From contig MTMF02000008.1 in NCBI GenBank assembly GCA_002011125.2, positions 1 to 64,000 of the forward strand: DNA of 64,000 nucleotides. The letters are read 5' to 3'. Shown here one piece after another: positions 50,089 through 60,981 of this stretch. The notes below the pieces were generated by a model that was not told the DNA's origin, made no database searches, and saw nothing but the letters and a program-made list of their open reading frames with translations. How positions within the stretch are numbered: position 1 is the first letter of the stretch; every line of letters starts with the position of its first letter. The stretch comes from Candidatus Hydrothermarchaeum profundi (GTDB taxonomy: Archaea; Hydrothermarchaeota; Hydrothermarchaeia; Hydrothermarchaeales; Hydrothermarchaeaceae). The position numbers and the translations under genes were made by a program.

Positions 50089-51168
50089 TCATGTTAAGAA
50101 ACTTAACATAGTATCAGATATTTTATCTAAGGGAACAACTTTATCCACAGCACCCATCTCAATCGCAGCTTTTGGCATGCCAAATATTACACAGGATGAT
50201 GGATCCTCAGCGATAGTCTTCCCATTTTTTTCCTTAATGGCTAGCATACCTCTAGCGCCATCTATCCCCATCCCAGTCAACAGTACTCCCATAGAATCAG
50301 GGCCATACACCTCAGCCACCGAGGTCATTGTAACGTCTACAGAGGGTCTAACCTTATTCACCTTGGGAGTTTTTGCCAGTCTAATAATACCCCTCTGAAG
50401 GAGGCTGGCATCTTTTTTCTCCACAGTCATGTGATAGTCGCTAGGGGCGACAAAGATCCTTCCGGGTTTAATTTCATCTCCATCTATGGCTTCCTTAACA
50501 GGCAATTCACATACTTCATTTAGTCTCTCAGAAAAAGACTTGGTGAAACCGACGGGCATATGTTGAACTATTAAAAAGCAGGCAGGTACATCTTTTGGAA
50601 TCCTGGAAAGAACCTTCATTACAGCTTTTGGGCCTCCAGTTGAGGCTCCTATCGTTATAACTTTGAATTGTTGAGTGACGAATCTAGGTCCTCGGGTCAC
50701 ATAACTCTTTTTTGATGGCATATACTGTAAACGCTTGACATCCACAGTAGCAGCCATCCTTATTTTGTCGATTAATTCTCCTTGGGTTTCTTCATCAAGT
50801 AAAGTAGCTGTCTTGCCTCCTGTTTTCGATACGAAATCAACTGCCCCAAGTTCAAGGGCTCTGACTACTATATCCGCCTCTCTCTTATCCATAGCACTGA
50901 GCATTACAACAGGAGTAGGAAACTTATTCATAATATGGGCAAGAGTTTCTAGCCCGTCCATCTTAGGCATTTCAATGTCAAGTGTAATGACATCCGGTTT
51001 TAATTCGCTAATTTTTTTTAAGGCATCTTCTCCATCCCTAGCTGTACCCACTACTTCTATGGAGGGGTCCGCTTGGATGGTGTCTGAAATAACTTGCCTC
51101 ATAAATGTAGAATCATCTACAACCAGCACTTTTATTTTTGACAAGTTATACACCTTATGGAGCTTCAA
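50089..51168 (-). CDS. cheB: CheB methylesterase
   Basis: REC domain VLVVDDSTFMRQ; ITIGASTGGPKAVMKVLSRIPKDVPACFLIVQHMPVGFTKSF. Confidence 0.95.
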   Translation of the reverse strand: MKLHKVYNLSKIKVLVVDDSTFMRQVISDTIQADPSIEVVGTARDGEDALKKISELKPDVITLDIEMPKMDGLETLAHIMNKFPTPVVMLSAMDKREADIVVRALELGAVDFVSKTGGKTATLLDEETQGELIDKIRMAATVDVKRLQYMPSKKSYVTRGPRFVTQQFKVITIGASTGGPKAVMKVLSRIPKDVPACFLIVQHMPVGFTKSFSERLNEVCELPVKEAIDGDEIKPGRIFVAPSDYHMTVEKKDASLLQRGIIRLAKTPKVNKVRPSVDVTMTSVAEVYGPDSMGVLLTGMGIDGARGMLAIKEKNGKTIAEDPSSCVIFGMPKAAIEMGAVDKVVPLDKISDTMLSFLT

Positions 51169-51520
51169 GCACTTTTTTAATAGTCTCCATGACCATTACG
51201 GGCTGAAAGGGTTTTACAATATAGTCCCTTGCTCCCGCCTGTAGAGCATCAATCACCATTTGTTGCTGTCCCAGGGCACTACACATTACAATCTTTGCAC
51301 TCGGGTCCTCTGAAATAATCTTTTTAGTAGTTTCTATTCCATCCATACCCGGCATTACAATATCCATAGTTACCAAGTCTGGATGTAGGGCTTTATATTT
51401 TAATATAGCTTCCTCACCACTCCCAGCTTCTCCCACTACTTCATGTCCATTCTTTGTCAAAATATCCTTTAGCATGTTTCTCATGAACGCAGCATCGTCG
51501 ACAATCAAAATTCTAGCCAT
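51155..51520 (-). CDS. cheY: CheY response regulator
   Basis: ILIVDDAAFMRNMLKDIL; DLVTMDIVMPGMDGIE; ARDYIVKPFQP. Confidence 0.93.
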   Translation of the reverse strand: MARILIVDDAAFMRNMLKDILTKNGHEVVGEAGSGEEAILKYKALHPDLVTMDIVMPGMDGIETTKKIISEDPSAKIVMCSALGQQQMVIDALQAGARDYIVKPFQPVMVMETIKKVLEAP

Positions 51521-51528
51521 TCTATCAC

Positions 51529-52002
51529 CTACTGGATTTCCTTAACTTTTGCAACCTCTTTTGGAGTTAATATTTTTGCTAGGTCTAGGAGAATAATTAG
51601 TCTATCTCCGTATTTCCCAACTCCTTTCAAATATTCAGCCTCTATCTCTGTAGAAATTGATGGAGTCGGATCTATATCCTTCACATTCATCCTTAAGACC
51701 TCTGATACTGAATCGACGATCATGCCTACTACTGTGTTTTCTACTTCTACTATTATTATTCGAGATGATATATCCTCGCCAGACTCCCCTTTAAGGCCAA
51801 GTCTCTTCTTTAAGTCTAATACCGCTGTTATTTGCCCTCGCAGATTTATTACACCCTCTAAAAAAGAAGGTGCTTTAGGTATTCTAGTTATCCTTGTCTT
51901 TTTAATAATCTCTTTCACTTGATTAATCTCAACACCGTACTCCTCCTCATTTAATTTGAAAACCACTAGCTGGATCTCTTCTCCCGTATCCCCATCCATC
52001 AT
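51529..52002 (-). CDS. cheW: CheW adaptor
   Basis: VFKLNEEEYGVEINQVKEI; GVINLRGQITAVLDLKKRLGL. Confidence 0.93.
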   Translation of the reverse strand: MMDGDTGEEIQLVVFKLNEEEYGVEINQVKEIIKKTRITRIPKAPSFLEGVINLRGQITAVLDLKKRLGLKGESGEDISSRIIIVEVENTVVGMIVDSVSEVLRMNVKDIDPTPSISTEIEAEYLKGVGKYGDRLIILLDLAKILTPKEVAKVKEIQ

Positions 52003-53861
52003 TATGCCTCTTTTTCTATCTTAAATTTCCCAACTAACTCGTCAAGTTTAGAAGCTAAGTTAGCTAGTTCTTGAGCGGCCGCGGTCATCTCTTCTACACT
52101 AGCAGTTTGTTCTTCTGCCGCTGCACTACACTCTTCTGATCCTGCGGCTGCTTCCTCGGCCCCTGCCGCTATATCGTCGATAGCTCTAACTACTTTTTCC
52201 GAAGCCATACTCTGTTCTTCAGTAGCGGCGGATATCTCACCTACACGGCTTGTAAGTTCTTCCACAGAGTTTAATATATTCTCTAGGGCCCCTAGTGCCC
52301 TATTCACAACGTCGGCAGCTTCATCTACTTCCCTAGAACTCATATCCATAAATTTCACCGATTCTTCAACGTCCGTCTGGATTTCTCTTATAATCATTCT
52401 TATTTGTTCTGCCGCTTTTCCAGAACCTTCAGCAAGTTTTCTTACTTCCTCTGCTACAACAGCAAACCCCCTCCCATGTTCACCTGCTCTCGCCGCCTCA
52501 ATAGCTGCATTCAAGGCAAGTAAGTTTGTTTGTTCTGCAATATTTGTTATAAGGTCAACGATCTCTACTATTTTCTTGGATCTTTCTCCTAACTCTCTTA
52601 CAGCCGTAGCCGTTTGGTTAACTACTTCTGTGGTTTCTCTCATTTTCTTTATAGCTTGTTTAGCGGCTTCTCCACCTTCTTTCGCATTGGAGTTAGCTTC
52701 TTCAGCAACTTCGGCAGCTGCTTGTGCTCCCTTGGCAATGCTTTGGGCCATTTCTGCGATCTTTTTCATTTCTCTTGAGGCCAGATTCATTTGATTGACT
52801 TGGTCTTGTGCTCCCTGAGCAATTTGCTGGACGCTGGAGGAGATTTCTTGGGCCGAGGCATTCACTTCAGTGCCTGTAGTTGCTAAGTTTTGGGAAGTTG
52901 TTGCAACCGTTTTGGCGGCTGCTTTTACTTCTGCTATTAGGTTTCTCAAACTGGCCACCATAGTGTTGAATCCATTTATCAATTTTCCGATAGCATCGTC
53001 TCTTTCAGCAGTTATCTCGTGGGTAAGGTCTCCTTCTGCTGCATATGTGACAACAGGCAATAAGCGGTTAACTTGCGTTTCGAGATAATTTTTAGTATCT
53101 TCTATCTCCTTTTCTTTCTCCTTTATTTCACGAAGATCTGTGGCAAGCTTTATTACTCCAACACAGTTTCCGCTAGCATCTTTAAGAGGAGAAGTGCTAA
53201 TCTTCACAGGAATCTTTTCGCCATTTTTAGATTTTAATAAGACCTCCCGGGTAAGAGTTTCCGCCTCGCCTCTAATGACCTTAAAAGAAGAGCAGTTCGG
53301 CGTATGGCATGCTGATTCCATCCCGTCATATTCTGTGAATTCGTAGCAATGTTTTCCTATGATTTCCTGTGGAGTAAATCCAAGCAGCTTAGTAGCTGCA
53401 GGGTTCCAGTGGGTTACCACGAGGTCTTTATTTGTTATGTATAGCGCCTCTCCTACGCCCTGCACTATAGAGTTTGTGCTTTCAAGTGAATCAAGAAGTG
53501 ACCACACCATTTTTTTAGTGGCATCAGCTAGAATACCTATTTCATCCGATGATTCTTCGACTTGGATCTCATAGTTTAGATTTCCATTAGCTATCTCCCT
53601 GGCAGCGTTAGTTAGTTGTATTATCTGTCTTGCGATATTTCTTGAAAAGATATAGGCAAGTATTATAACGGCTACTAACCCACCGATATTCAGAAATATG
53701 AAGAGGTCTTTCAGAAATCCGCTTGGGACGAATGTGAATGTAAGGAAGCCAACCAATAAAACAGGAGGTAAAGCTAATACCAAGAATCCTAGAATCAGCT
53801 TGTTTTTGAGTTTCATATTTATAAAAAATTTTTTATAAATTTTCCATGTAATGTCTTCCAT
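52002..53861 (-). CDS. methyl-accepting chemotaxis protein with short TM hairpin, HAMP and PAS
   Basis: Two adjacent TM, HAMP, PAS, and signalling hairpin [47 protein letters not shown]. Confidence 0.93.
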   Translation of the reverse strand: MEDITWKIYKKFFINMKLKNKLILGFLVLALPPVLLVGFLTFTFVPSGFLKDLFIFLNIGGLVAVIILAYIFSRNIARQIIQLTNAAREIANGNLNYEIQVEESSDEIGILADATKKMVWSLLDSLESTNSIVQGVGEALYITNKDLVVTHWNPAATKLLGFTPQEIIGKHCYEFTEYDGMESACHTPNCSSFKVIRGEAETLTREVLLKSKNGEKIPVKISTSPLKDASGNCVGVIKLATDLREIKEKEKEIEDTKNYLETQVNRLLPVVTYAAEGDLTHEITAERDDAIGKLINGFNTMVASLRNLIAEVKAAAKTVATTSQNLATTGTEVNASAQEISSSVQQIAQGAQDQVNQMNLASREMKKIAEMAQSIAKGAQAAAEVAEEANSNAKEGGEAAKQAIKKMRETTEVVNQTATAVRELGERSKKIVEIVDLITNIAEQTNLLALNAAIEAARAGEHGRGFAVVAEEVRKLAEGSGKAAEQIRMIIREIQTDVEESVKFMDMSSREVDEAADVVNRALGALENILNSVEELTSRVGEISAATEEQSMASEKVVRAIDDIAAGAEEAAAGSEECSAAAEEQTASVEEMTAAAQELANLASKLDELVGKFKIEKEA

Positions 53862-54022
53862 ACTATCCTCTCCTAATTAGCCCTTCGTATTTATACCTCT
53901 ATTTAATGTTTTCCAAAAAAAAGACGATTTTTCTTCAGATTTCATATCCTCTCTCCTAATTTCCCTTCAGGTCCTCCTATTGTATTTTGTTTATATTTTT
54001 GATAATTTATTATATAAATTTC

Positions 54023-54316
54023 TTAAGGTAAAACCCCCAGCCCCAGGATACCCCAAAGGATTACGAGAGCACCGGCAATTCGTATAACTGTCTCAGCCAT
54101 TCCTTTACCGATAAATATAAGCAGTAACCCTACTATTAGGGGTATTATAGTATTTTCATTAGCTATTTCGTGAGTAGAGAAGTATTTCACTCCTCCATAA
54201 CCAACAAAACCAAGGCCAACCAATTTTACAAGAAATCCTACTATCCGAGAGGCTATAAAAATTAAAGCGATTCCTATAATTATCTTGATAATTGAAGATT
54301 CAATAAGGACAACCAT
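54023..54316 (-). CDS. small membrane protein
   Basis: 97 aa, three to four hydrophobic segments. Confidence 0.5.
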   Translation of the reverse strand: MVVLIESSIIKIIIGIALIFIASRIVGFLVKLVGLGFVGYGGVKYFSTHEIANENTIIPLIVGLLLIFIGKGMAETVIRIAGALVILWGILGLGVLP

Positions 54317-54365
54317 TTTAGTAGGGAATATTTATTAAGGTGTATAAAAATACCTTTCGGTCTGT

Positions 54366-55121
54366 ATGATTAAAGGAGTATTCTATATCGAAGCTCAAGG
54401 GAATAATGAGCGGCTTGTGAGAGATTCTATAAAATCCCTAGCAGAAAAGATTCGAAGAGACAAAGATATCAAAGTTGAAAAAGAGGACTTTGGTGAAGTC
54501 ATTGAAGATAACGGAAATTTTTCATCAACTCTAGAAGTTGAGCTTGAGTTCTCTAGCTTCCAGGCATATGTTATTGCCTCTATAAATTATGGGCCGTCAG
54601 CGATTGAAATTTATGAGCCTGAAAATCTTAAATTAAGCTCAAAGGAATTCTTAAAAGCAGTGGGGGAAGTAATTAGAATTTGTAAGACTTTTTACGATAA
54701 ATATAAAGTTAGATTCGAATTTTCAGGAACAGAAGTAAAGGAAGTAGGGCTTACTGATGACGAAATCGAGGAACTAATTGATCAAGGTGGCATAAGAGCG
54801 AAAATTGTTGTAGAAGGAACGGGTAAAAATAGGAGAGAAGCAATTAGGCGCTTTTTAGCCTCGCTTCCTGAGGATGTAGCTGTAAATAAGGTTAAAAGTA
54901 AAAAAGTTGAAAGTGAAACACCCTTCAGCGGTGTTATAGGTATAGATGCTATACTCTATAGCCCTACAACTCTTTTTGATATAGCTGTTAAGTATACTCC
55001 CGTACTAATAAATATAATTGAACCCAGCGAGGTAAAGTTAAGTATACTGGATATTCAAGACATAGGCGTTGAGCTAGCAGGTGTATTTTTTGAGATAGCT
55101 TTCAATCTAGCGAAACCATAA
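54366..55121 (+). CDS. unknown protein with internal domain duplication
   Basis: Two ~110 aa halves with similar order of motifs (YGPSAIEIYEPENLKLS vs YTPVLINIIEPSEVKLS). Confidence 0.6.
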   Translation: MIKGVFYIEAQGNNERLVRDSIKSLAEKIRRDKDIKVEKEDFGEVIEDNGNFSSTLEVELEFSSFQAYVIASINYGPSAIEIYEPENLKLSSKEFLKAVGEVIRICKTFYDKYKVRFEFSGTEVKEVGLTDDEIEELIDQGGIRAKIVVEGTGKNRREAIRRFLASLPEDVAVNKVKSKKVESETPFSGVIGIDAILYSPTTLFDIAVKYTPVLINIIEPSEVKLSILDIQDIGVELAGVFFEIAFNLAKP

Positions 55122-55152
55122 TAACTCTGGTATGAATTTTTTTAAGCTTATG

Positions 55153-55761
55153 AGGTTTGACCTTCATATTCACAGCAGATATTCAAAAGACAGCAATCTC
55201 CATCCCAAGGTGATTTTGAACACAGCTAAGTTAAGAGGATTAGATGGCATTGCAGTAACGGATCACAATACGATAAAGGGAGGAGTAGAAGCAAGTAAAA
55301 TAGCGGAAAATATTGAAGTAATAGTAGGCGCTGAAATAAAGACAAATAAGGGCGAGATAATAGGATATTTTTTAAACGAGGAGATAAAATCTAGGAGCTT
55401 CTGGGAGGTAATTGACGAGATGAGATCTCAAGGTGCAATGATCAGCATACCTCACCCCTTCGATTTTTTTAGAATAAACAGATTAAGATTTAACGAAGAA
55501 ATGCTTAAAGCGGTGGATGCTATTGAAGTAATAAATTCCAGATGTGTTTTTGATAAGTTTAACAGAAAAGCATTAGAACTTGCAGAGAAATATGGCCTAA
55601 GAAAGACCGCTGGAAGTGATGCTCATAGCGTAGATGAAATAGGGGCGTCTGGAGTAGTGGCAGATTCCATAAATGATATAATTGAAGGTAGAATAAGTTT
55701 TTTTGGGGGCAGGACCTCTGCTATGGATCTCATATTTACCCGGATTAAAAAAAATAAATGA
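55153..55761 (+). CDS. PHP domain phosphoesterase
   Basis: MRFDLHIHSRYSKDSNLHP, IAVTDHNTIKGG, KTAGSDAHSVDEIG. Confidence 0.88.
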   Translation, partial: RFDLHIHSRYSKDSNLHPKVILNTAKLRGLDGIAVTDHNTIKGGVEASKIAENIEVIVGAEIKTNKGEIIGYFLNEEIKSRSFWEVIDEMRSQGAMISIPHPFDFFRINRLRFNEEMLKAVDAIEVINSRCVFDKFNRKALELAEKYGLRKTAGSDAHSVDEIGASGVVADSINDIIEGRISFFGGRTSAMDLIFTRIKKNK

Positions 55762-55773
55762 GAGGAAAAAAAT

Positions 55774-56439
55774 ATGGAAGAAAAGAGAAAAGCCGCGGTA
55801 TCAGCAGTTGGTTTAGTAAAAGATGGAGATATAGTAGGTTTAGGCACAGGGTCTACGGCCAGATATGCCATCTTGGAGTTAGGTAAAAAGATCGAGAAGG
55901 AGGAATTGGATATCCTAGGGATACCTACATCAAAAGCTACGGAAGCACTAGCTAAAAAGTGTGGTATTCCATTAACAACCCTCCAAGAATATGAAGTTAT
56001 AGATATAGATATTGACGGGGCTGATCAGGTTGACAGCGATTTAAATTTAATAAAAGGTGGGGGTGGAGCGCATACACGGGAAAAAATCGTGGCATCATGC
56101 TCAAAGAGGTTGGTAATAATAGTCGATGACAGTAAGCTTGTTAAAAAATTGAACATTCCTGTACCAGTAGAGGTACTGCCTTTTTCTTGGAAACCTACGG
56201 CATCTAAAATAAAAGAACTCGGAGCCAACCCAATTATTCGTCAGACTGATGATAATAGAGAATATATTACTGACAACAAAAACTTTATACTCGATTGCGA
56301 TTTTGGATTAATTAAGGACCCAAGAAAGTTGGAAAAGGAGCTCAACGAGGTTATAGGAGTGATTGAAAACGGCATTTTCGCTGGCTTTACTTGTGAAGTC
56401 CATGTAGGGTCCAAAAAAGGAGTGAACATATTAAAATAA
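55774..56439 (+). CDS. rpiA: ribose-5-phosphate isomerase A
   Basis: DGDIVGLGTGSTARYAI, IDIDGADQVDSDLNLIKGGGGAHTREKIVA. Confidence 0.95.
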   Translation: MEEKRKAAVSAVGLVKDGDIVGLGTGSTARYAILELGKKIEKEELDILGIPTSKATEALAKKCGIPLTTLQEYEVIDIDIDGADQVDSDLNLIKGGGGAHTREKIVASCSKRLVIIVDDSKLVKKLNIPVPVEVLPFSWKPTASKIKELGANPIIRQTDDNREYITDNKNFILDCDFGLIKDPRKLEKELNEVIGVIENGIFAGFTCEVHVGSKKGVNILK

Positions 56440-56533
56440 GCCGGGGTAACTCAGCCTGGTTAGAGTGCCACGCTCATAGGGATTTCAGGCCTGGGAAACG
56501 TGGAAGCCGCGGGTTCGAAGCCCGTCCCCGGCA
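56440..56533 (+). tRNA. tRNA-Met(CAT), elongator-like, with 19-nt intron after position 37 (intron 56479-56497)
   Basis: Acceptor GCCGGGG/CCCCGGC+A; D stem ACTC/GAGT; anticodon stem CCACG/CGTGG; spliced loop CTCATAA; T arm GCGGG-TTCGAAG-CCCGT. Intron GGGATTTCAGGCCTGGGAA folds as bulge-helix-bulge. tRNA-Ile(CAT) not excluded. Confidence 0.88.
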
Positions 56534-56727
56534 CTCCTTAGTCATCATATCAAAAATCTACATAGGAGAGTTTGCATCTAAGCTTTTAGGTAATATTCTC
56601 TGCATCTTAAGCGTGTTTTTTCAATTTCAGATCTATGTACTAAGAACCTGTTAATATAAAAGCATAGAAGGGAACAAATAATCATAAATATGGGAGAAGC
56701 TTGATTATCTAATCAGGAGGCAATAAT

Positions 56728-59247
56728 CTGACAGACAACAAAAAAGTGAGTGGTAGGATTATACCGTCAGCTACTACAGGTGTTCCAGAAGGGGTAGCAG
56801 GTGCGGTACATATCGAACTGCCCATAGTCAACTTGGAATGTGTCACATGCGTGGCTACGATAGAGAAGTCTCTAAAGAGATTACCTGGCGTAATCGAATG
56901 TAAAGTCAATTTCGTAAACCAGAAGGCATTTGTGGTATATGATCCCGCGAGTATAAATCTAACAGACATAGTAAAAAATATTGAAGCTCTAAGCTATAAG
57001 GTGGGAGGCGCGGAAGTAAGAATTATCATCAAAGATATGAAATGTGCCTCGTGTGTAACTAGAATAGAAGGCGTTTTAAACAGGACAGCGGGTGTGATTT
57101 CGGCAGTAGTAAACCCGGCTACAGGAGAGGCGCTCATACACTATCTCCCAGAAATTACCAATATAAAAAATCTTACCCAAGCAATCGAAACCGTTGGGTA
57201 TCAGACAGTGACTATGCCGAAGGAGGAGCCGGTTGATAGAGAGGCAGAGGCACATGAGAAGGAATATAAAAGCCTCATGAGAAAATTCTACTTTGCTGGC
57301 GTAATTTCTGTTCCCGTCATGATCATAGGCTACCCGAAATTTTTCCCTGTATTAAAAGACATGAACATTGAAATGTTGAGACTTTTATGGGGTATAACAG
57401 GTATTGCCGCATTTTTTGTGCTTTTTTATTCTGGGAACCATTTTTTTAGAGGTGCATGGGGCGCATTTAAGCACCGGGCTGCCGATATGAATACCCTAAT
57501 TGCGATAGGAACAGGTACGGCATGGGTTTACTCTTCCGTTACTATCCTATTCCCAGACATATTTCCCGAAGGGACATCTGAACCTTTTTATGATGTAGTC
57601 GCGGTGGTAATCGCGCTTGTAGTGCTCGGTCAAGCGTTGGAGATAAAGGCAAAGGGCAGGACATCTGAGGCAATCAAGAAGCTCATGGGTATGCAGGCCA
57701 AGACCGCTAGGGTGATAAGAGACGGCCAAGAGGTGGATATTCCGATAGAAGAAGTACTGGTAGGTGATACTATTATTGTGAGACCTGGGGAGAAGATCCC
57801 TGTGGATGGAAATGTGGTTGAGGGCAACTCATCAGTAGATGAGTCAATGATTACAGGTGAGCCCATACCGGTTGAGAAAAGAGAAGGTGACGAGGTTATA
57901 GGAGGCACTATCAATAAAACTGGTTCATTTAAGTTTATAGCTAAAAAAGTGGGAAAGGATACCGCTCTTGCCCAGATAATTAAAATGGTTCAGGATGCTC
58001 AGGGGTCTAAGGCCCCTATCGCAAGGATGGCTGACAGAATATCCTCCTATTTTGTCCCGACAGTTATGATAATCTCCGTCGTCACATTTCTGGTATGGTA
58101 CAATTTTGGTCCTCCCCCGGCTTTGGTTTTTGCGCTTGTGACCGCCGTGACTGTCCTGATTATTGCATGTCCATGTGCACTTGGTCTGGCAACACCGATG
58201 TCGCTTATGATCGGCATTGGTAAAGGCGCGGAGAATGGTATACTCATAAGGAATGGTGAAGCACTGGAGAAAGCACAGGCACTGGATGCAATTGTTCTTG
58301 ATAAGACTGGTACCATTACCTTGGGGAAACCATCCCTTACGGATGTGATCACTCTGGAAGGCTTCAGTGAGGAGGATGTGCTCATGAATGCCGCCGCCGT
58401 TGAGAAAGGTTCAGAACATCCTTTAGGAGAGGCTATAATCGAGGGAGCAAAAGAGAGGGGTATTAGCATTCCTGACTCCAATAAATTTAAAGCCATTCCA
58501 GGGCATGGAGTTCAAGCAGAGGTAATGGGAAAGATAGTGGTACTTGGGAACAAAAAGCTCATGCTCCAGAAGGGAGGTGTTTTATCGCATCTTGAGGAAG
58601 AATCCAAAAAACTTGCAGAAGGTGGCAAGACACCGATGTATCTCATGATAGATGGCAAAGTTGCTGGAATAATTGCCGTCGCCGATACCATCAAAGAGGA
58701 TTCTGTAGGTGCGGTTAAGATTATGAAAGAACTTGGGCTTGAGGTGGTCATGCTTACAGGAGACAATGAGCGTACTGCAAAAGCTATCGCCCGCCAGGTT
58801 GGGATTGAGCGCGTGCTGGCAGAGGTGTTGCCTGAAGATAAAGCTCGTCAGATCCAGCTCTTACAGGCAGAGGGGAAGACTGTCGCAATGGTCGGTGATG
58901 GGATAAATGATGCTCCGGCACTCGCCCAGGCAGATGTAGGCATGGCAATTGGTACAGGTACTGATGTTGCTATAGAGGCATCAGACATTACGTTTATCAA
59001 GGGGAGCCTTAAAAGTGTTTCAACTGCCATCCAAATCTCAAAAGCTACCATGAAAAATATCCGTGAGAATCTCTTTGGTGCATTCTTTTATAACAGTATG
59101 GGGATACCCATAGCGGCAGGGGTTTTATACCCCTTTACCGGCGTGCTGTTATCCCCTCTCATTGCAGGTGCTGCTATGGCCTTCTCGTCTGTCACTGTCG
59201 TTACTAATGCCAATAGGCTTAGGGCATTTAAACCTAAGGAGGCGTGA
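56728..59247 (+). CDS. copA: copper-translocating P-type ATPase (two HMA domains)
   Basis: [11 protein letters not shown] and [14 protein letters not shown] motifs; [33 protein letters not shown]. Start either CTG 56728 (good RBS) or GTG 56746. Confidence 0.92.
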   Translation: MTDNKKVSGRIIPSATTGVPEGVAGAVHIELPIVNLECVTCVATIEKSLKRLPGVIECKVNFVNQKAFVVYDPASINLTDIVKNIEALSYKVGGAEVRIIIKDMKCASCVTRIEGVLNRTAGVISAVVNPATGEALIHYLPEITNIKNLTQAIETVGYQTVTMPKEEPVDREAEAHEKEYKSLMRKFYFAGVISVPVMIIGYPKFFPVLKDMNIEMLRLLWGITGIAAFFVLFYSGNHFFRGAWGAFKHRAADMNTLIAIGTGTAWVYSSVTILFPDIFPEGTSEPFYDVVAVVIALVVLGQALEIKAKGRTSEAIKKLMGMQAKTARVIRDGQEVDIPIEEVLVGDTIIVRPGEKIPVDGNVVEGNSSVDESMITGEPIPVEKREGDEVIGGTINKTGSFKFIAKKVGKDTALAQIIKMVQDAQGSKAPIARMADRISSYFVPTVMIISVVTFLVWYNFGPPPALVFALVTAVTVLIIACPCALGLATPMSLMIGIGKGAENGILIRNGEALEKAQALDAIVLDKTGTITLGKPSLTDVITLEGFSEEDVLMNAAAVEKGSEHPLGEAIIEGAKERGISIPDSNKFKAIPGHGVQAEVMGKIVVLGNKKLMLQKGGVLSHLEEESKKLAEGGKTPMYLMIDGKVAGIIAVADTIKEDSVGAVKIMKELGLEVVMLTGDNERTAKAIARQVGIERVLAEVLPEDKARQIQLLQAEGKTVAMVGDGINDAPALAQADVGMAIGTGTDVAIEASDITFIKGSLKSVSTAIQISKATMKNIRENLFGAFFYNSMGIPIAAGVLYPFTGVLLSPLIAGAAMAFSSVTVVTNANRLRAFKPKEA

Positions 59248-59248
59248 G

Positions 59249-59617
59249 ATGTCCGCGGTTATCGTAAATCTAGTAGGGATAGGACTCATAATATTCATTA
59301 TATGGTTTTTCTGGTTCCCTAAAAAAGAAGGGGTTAAAGCTACTTTGACCGGTGATGTCCAAGAGGTACAAGTAACTGTCAAAGGAGGCTATAGTCCGGA
59401 TGTTATTGTGGTAAGGGCTGGAAAACCTGTGAGACTGAATTTTCTACGTCAGGAGTCTTCTTCGTGTACAGAGATGGTGGTTTTCGGTGATTTTAACAAG
59501 TCTGCAAAGTTACCGGAGGGAGAAGTTGTTCCTGTAGAATTTACTCCAGAAAAACCCGGTGAGTACGAGTTTCACTGCCAGATGGGTATGATAAGAGGGA
59601 AATTGATAGTAGAATGA
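59249..59617 (+). CDS. membrane-anchored cupredoxin-like protein
   Basis: N-terminal TM; VQVTVKGGYSPDVIVVRAGKPVRLNF...GEYEFHCQMGMIRGKLIVE. Confidence 0.8.
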   Translation: MSAVIVNLVGIGLIIFIIWFFWFPKKEGVKATLTGDVQEVQVTVKGGYSPDVIVVRAGKPVRLNFLRQESSSCTEMVVFGDFNKSAKLPEGEVVPVEFTPEKPGEYEFHCQMGMIRGKLIVE

Positions 59618-59918
59618 ATATTCCTGTAACCAAAGGCTTCTTTTAGCTTATGCCTTCGCAACTTATCGCAGTAGTTTTCGGCATTCATCTTTGCAATGCC
59701 GCCATTCTTTGCTCCGTCTATAAGAGTCTTGCTCAGGTCTCTCTAGGTATCAGGTTGGTAGTTTCGTCTCTTGGAAAAAAGGAAATATGAATTTTTTCTT
59801 CATATCTTAAAGCCAGTCTAATTCAAAAGCCCTCCTTTTACAGCGCATTCTATAAGCCGTAGATAAACTAAACTAAAAAAGCTATTAAAGGGGAATTCCT
59901 CATTTTAATAGAGGAAGG

Positions 59919-60734
59919 TTACGCTTTTTTCTTAAAAGGTGTAGGTCTCCATTCAGCTGCTTTTCTTTCACTGTTTTCTTTCCCTACCGGGCAGGAATCG
60001 TGGCAGATAGTGCATTCCGTTAGTGCTCTTTTATCTACTATTCTAAAATACTTCATCGCTTCCTCAGACGGTTTATCAAAAAGTTCTTGAGGGACGATGC
60101 AACGATCAAAATTAACTTTTTTGCCTGGTTCAACTCCGTAGGAATACCCTGGGATTATCGCTTGAGTGGGACATGCCTTAATGCAAATCTCACAGTCTTT
60201 ACAGAGGTCGCCTTCCCCGCCATGTGTAAACTTCCATGGCTCGTCAGGTTCTAGCTTGGCGGTTGTTAATATCCCTACCCATCGTTGGCGGGGACCATAC
60301 TTTGGTGTTAATACCAGAGTCATTTTACCTATGAATCCCAATCCTGCAAGGGTTGCCGCCGCTTTTAGGTGGATCCCCGCATTTGTGGGTACAGCATCAT
60401 AGCCTTTGTCCCACAACCATTTGCAAACTCTCCAGGCACGGGCCTCTACGATTTCATAATACATGTTGTAATAGACACTCCCTTCGACTATATCAAAAGG
60501 TATCTTGTCTGGTGGGATAGCAGAAGCCACTACAGTATTCATTGCTCTGTCCCAAACATGAAATCCTAAGACGATTACGGATTTAACTCCCGGCATAAAT
60601 TCTGATGGTTTTGATAAGCCTCTGTGTGGTGGAAACGGGACTTTCTCCAGCTCTTCTAGGTCAGGAACTCCAAAAAACTCAAACTCATTCTCAAATGCTA
60701 CTTTTCTTAACTCCTCCTTTAAATTAGAAGCCAT
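59919..60734 (-). CDS. QueG-like / 4Fe-4S double-cluster protein
   Basis: GVKSVIVLGFHVWD, LGFIGKMTLVLTPKYGPRQRWVGILTTAKLEPD, CKDCEICIKACPTQAI, CTICHDSCPVGKEN. Confidence 0.7.
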   Translation of the reverse strand: MASNLKEELRKVAFENEFEFFGVPDLEELEKVPFPPHRGLSKPSEFMPGVKSVIVLGFHVWDRAMNTVVASAIPPDKIPFDIVEGSVYYNMYYEIVEARAWRVCKWLWDKGYDAVPTNAGIHLKAAATLAGLGFIGKMTLVLTPKYGPRQRWVGILTTAKLEPDEPWKFTHGGEGDLCKDCEICIKACPTQAIIPGYSYGVEPGKKVNFDRCIVPQELFDKPSEEAMKYFRIVDKRALTECTICHDSCPVGKENSERKAAEWRPTPFKKKA

Positions 60735-60981
60735 ATACCAACTTTAATTAGGCTGTGATATTTAAAATTTTCTATTTTAAACCATCTTAAATATACTCTC
60801 TTTTGAAAAAAAGAGTTAATATTAAATATATTATACGTATAGTATCTTAATAAGAATGTAAAATCAAAAAATAAGAAAAATAAATTAAACTTTTCAGACA
60901 TAATCCTACATGTTTTAATGAGCACCTTAAAAAATAATTCATAATTTTCTCCAAAATTATGCTTTCATATGAAACTAAAGC

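Noticed and set aside
60719-60925. 68-aa minus-strand ORF
   Set aside because: Extremely AT-rich Phe/Tyr/Ile translation typical of noncoding DNA.
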